Assembly: GCA_963795335.1 (NCBI GenBank)
Contig: CAWCHI010000008.1
Location: forward strand, 62,001 to 126,000
Source: Trebonia sp963795335
GTDB lineage: Bacteria > Actinomycetota > Actinomycetes > Streptosporangiales > Streptosporangiaceae
Direction of reading: 5' to 3'
DNA length: 64,000 nucleotides
Part shown: piece after piece, positions 62,647 through 64,000 of the stretch
Numbering within the stretch: position 1 is the first letter of the stretch
How the letters are laid out: each line of letters begins with the position of its first letter
Made by a program: the position numbers and the translations under genes
Notes under the pieces: model-generated
What the model was told of the DNA's origin: nothing
Seen by the model: the letters and a program-made list of their open reading frames with translations, nothing else
Database searches by the model: none

Positions 62647-64000
62647 CGCGGCCCCACGATCTCCCGGAACAGGTCCCGCTGGTCGATGACGCGGTGCGTC
62701 TTGCCGTCGGGCCGTTCGAAGGTGCCCCGCGGAACGACGATGACCTCGGTGCTGACCCCGAGGGTGCTGCGCAGCCGGTCCATCGTGGCCTGGCGGAAGG
62801 TGGCCAGGGCGGCCTCGCCGGACAGATCGGAGGCGTGCTCGACCTGGACCACGAGCCGGTCCATGGTGTCCTCGCGGGAGACGATGATCCGGTGCTCGCC
62901 GCCATAGCCGGCGACAGTGCTGACCACGTCGGCGATCGAGCTCGGGTAGATGTTCTCACCGCGCACGGTGAACTGGTCGTCGATCCGGCCGTAGATGCCG
63001 CTGGGCAAGACCGGGTAGGTGCGCCCGCACGGGCTCGGTCCCGCCTCCCAGCGGGTCAGGTCACCCGACAGCAGCCGGATCATCGGCTGGCTGTTGCGCT
63101 CCAGGTGGGTGTAGACCGGGGTGCCCTCGCCGCCGAACGGCAGCCGCCGCTGGGTGACCGGGTCGCACACCTCGGTGTAGACGATGTCCTGCCAGCAGAG
63201 CATGCCGTTGTGGGCGGTCGTCTCGCCCAGGTGGGTCCACGGCGTCATCTCCGCCATCGACCCCGAGTCGAAGACGCGGCCGCCGAACGCGTCCTCGATC
63301 TTCTTCCTGATCGAGGGGATCGACGCGCCCGGCTCGCCCGAGAAGAAAAGGATCTCGAGGCCGAGCTCACGCGGGTCGATGCCGCGGTCGGCGGCCACCT
63401 CGGCGATGCGCAGCGCATAGGACGGCGTGCCGTACATCGCCTGCGGCTTCATCTGCAGCATCCAGTCGACCGCGCGGGTCGTCTGACCCGCCACGCCCGC
63501 CCCGAACGGGAACGCCTGCGCGCCGATCCGCTCGGCCCCGGCCAGCGTCGCCCACGACCCCATGTAGAGGCTGAAGACCGAGCCGATGAAGACGCGCATG
63601 CCCGGCCGGATGCCCATGCCCCACATCACCCGGGCGTGCGCCTCGGCAATGCGGGCCCAGTCCGCACGGCCCACGCCGAAGGCGGTCGGCCGGCCTGTGG
63701 TGCCGGAGGTGCCGTGCACCCGCATCACCTCGGAGTCCGGCACGCACAGGTAGTTACCGAACGGGGGGTGCTCCGCCTGGGCCCGCCGCAGCTCCTCCTT
63801 GGTCACCACCGGGACATGCTCGAAGTCATCCAGGGTGCGGATGTCGTCGACCGTGACCCCCGCCTCGGCCCACTTCTTCTGGTAGAACGGCGCCCGGTCG
63901 GCCGCATAGCGCATGACCGCCCGGATCTGCCGCAGGATCTGCGCGTCCCGCAGCTCCGGGTCCATCGTCTCCCGCTCCGGGAACCAGTAGGGCTGGGCTG
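62643..64000 (-). CDS. PaaK-type acyl-CoA ligase, candidate 2-hydroxyisobutyrate-CoA ligase, 5' end outside window
   Basis: The frame is open to the right edge: upstream of ATG 63965 it reads AQPYWFPERET, the normal PaaK-family N-terminus, so the true start is outside. P-loop RVHGTSGTTGRPTAFGV, EILFFSGEPGAS, DSGSMAEMTPWTH, hinge YGRIDDQFTVRGENIYPSSI, C-terminal Lys in RPDGKTHRV. Phenylacetate-CoA-ligase-like enzymes include the 2-hydroxyisobutyrate-CoA ligase (HCL) found next to HcmA in known clusters. With the mutase and MeaB in one operon this substrate is the best guess. Confidence 0.85.
   Translation of the reverse strand, partial: AQPYWFPERETMDPELRDAQILRQIRAVMRYAADRAPFYQKKWAEAGVTVDDIRTLDDFEHVPVVTKEELRRAQAEHPPFGNYLCVPDSEVMRVHGTSGTTGRPTAFGVGRADWARIAEAHARVMWGMGIRPGMRVFIGSVFSLYMGSWATLAGAERIGAQAFPFGAGVAGQTTRAVDWMLQMKPQAMYGTPSYALRIAEVAADRGIDPRELGLEILFFSGEPGASIPSIRKKIEDAFGGRVFDSGSMAEMTPWTHLGETTAHNGMLCWQDIVYTEVCDPVTQRRLPFGGEGTPVYTHLERNSQPMIRLLSGDLTRWEAGPSPCGRTYPVLPSGIYGRIDDQFTVRGENIYPSSIADVVSTVAGYGGEHRIIVSREDTMDRLVVQVEHASDLSGEAALATFRQATMDRLRSTLGVSTEVIVVPRGTFERPDGKTHRVIDQRDLFREIVGPR

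Overview
This is a very GC-rich window (roughly 70 % or more by eye). It has GTG and TTG starts, AGGAGG-type ribosome sites, stop/start overlaps (ATGA or GTGA) in almost every operon, and promoters of the TTGAC(A/G/C)-17 bp-TANNNT kind. Together these indicate a high-GC Actinomycetota genome. Gene content is almost purely catabolic: CoA-ester chemistry, branched-chain-type ABC importers and local regulators. I see no rRNA, tRNA, CRISPR array, phage or insertion sequence.

Layout. (A) 1-2917, leftward: SDR, ACAD10/11-like acyl-CoA dehydrogenase, and the start of a molybdopterin-binding CoxL/xanthine-dehydrogenase-type subunit cut by the window edge. (B) 2918-4568, a 1.65 kb gap without a gene, holding a promoter and two CCGAC-NN-GTCGG palindromes; then a frameshifted IclR regulator (4569-5403). 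(C) 5400-7168, leftward crotonase and SDR, divergent from 7457-12108, rightward: two class III CoA-transferases, two MaoC-type proteins and a frameshifted PRISE-type reductase. (D) 12363-23446, an 11 kb leftward operon: Tat lipoprotein binding protein, LivH, a LivM-LivG fusion, LivF, a phosphotriesterase-fold hydrolase, SDR, a paired acyl-CoA dehydrogenase and an acyl-CoA ligase. (E) 23772-27848, rightward: mmsA, a TPP enzyme and a TetR. (F) 27869-32294, leftward: phosphotransferase, crotonase and a second acyl-CoA dehydrogenase pair. (G) 32426-41426, rightward: SDR remnant, thiolase, VOC protein, PucR regulator, Baeyer-Villiger monooxygenase, MFS, zinc-type ADH and a PEP-mutase-fold protein. 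(H) 41492-44771, leftward: flavin reductase, serine hydrolase, MFS. (I) 45376-48359, rightward: acyl-CoA ligase and a luciferase-like monooxygenase; then TetR and GntR regulators on the minus strand. (J) 50106-59499, leftward: a second importer (LivH-LivM fusion, LivG, LivF with a cysteine tail), SDR, hydrolase, SDR and a 2-hydroxyacyl-CoA-lyase-like TPP enzyme. (K) 59888-64000, leftward: PaaK-type ligase, MeaB-type GTPase and a mutase large subunit with the residues diagnostic for 2-hydroxyisobutyryl-CoA mutase.

How it may work together. Two importers bring in substrates. BVMO, SDRs, ADH, the luciferase-like oxygenase with its flavin reductase, and hydrolases open rings or lactones. Ligases and CoA-transferases make CoA esters. 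Paired ACADs, a paired MaoC hydratase, crotonases and a thiolase shorten them. In every pair one member has lost its catalytic residue, the heteromeric design known from steroid and aromatic catabolism. MmsA and the B12 mutase feed C3/C4 branched units into central metabolism.

Caveat: eight genes have their reading frame broken once each while homology continues in another frame. This looks more like single-base sequence errors than real decay, and it limits the gene models given here.
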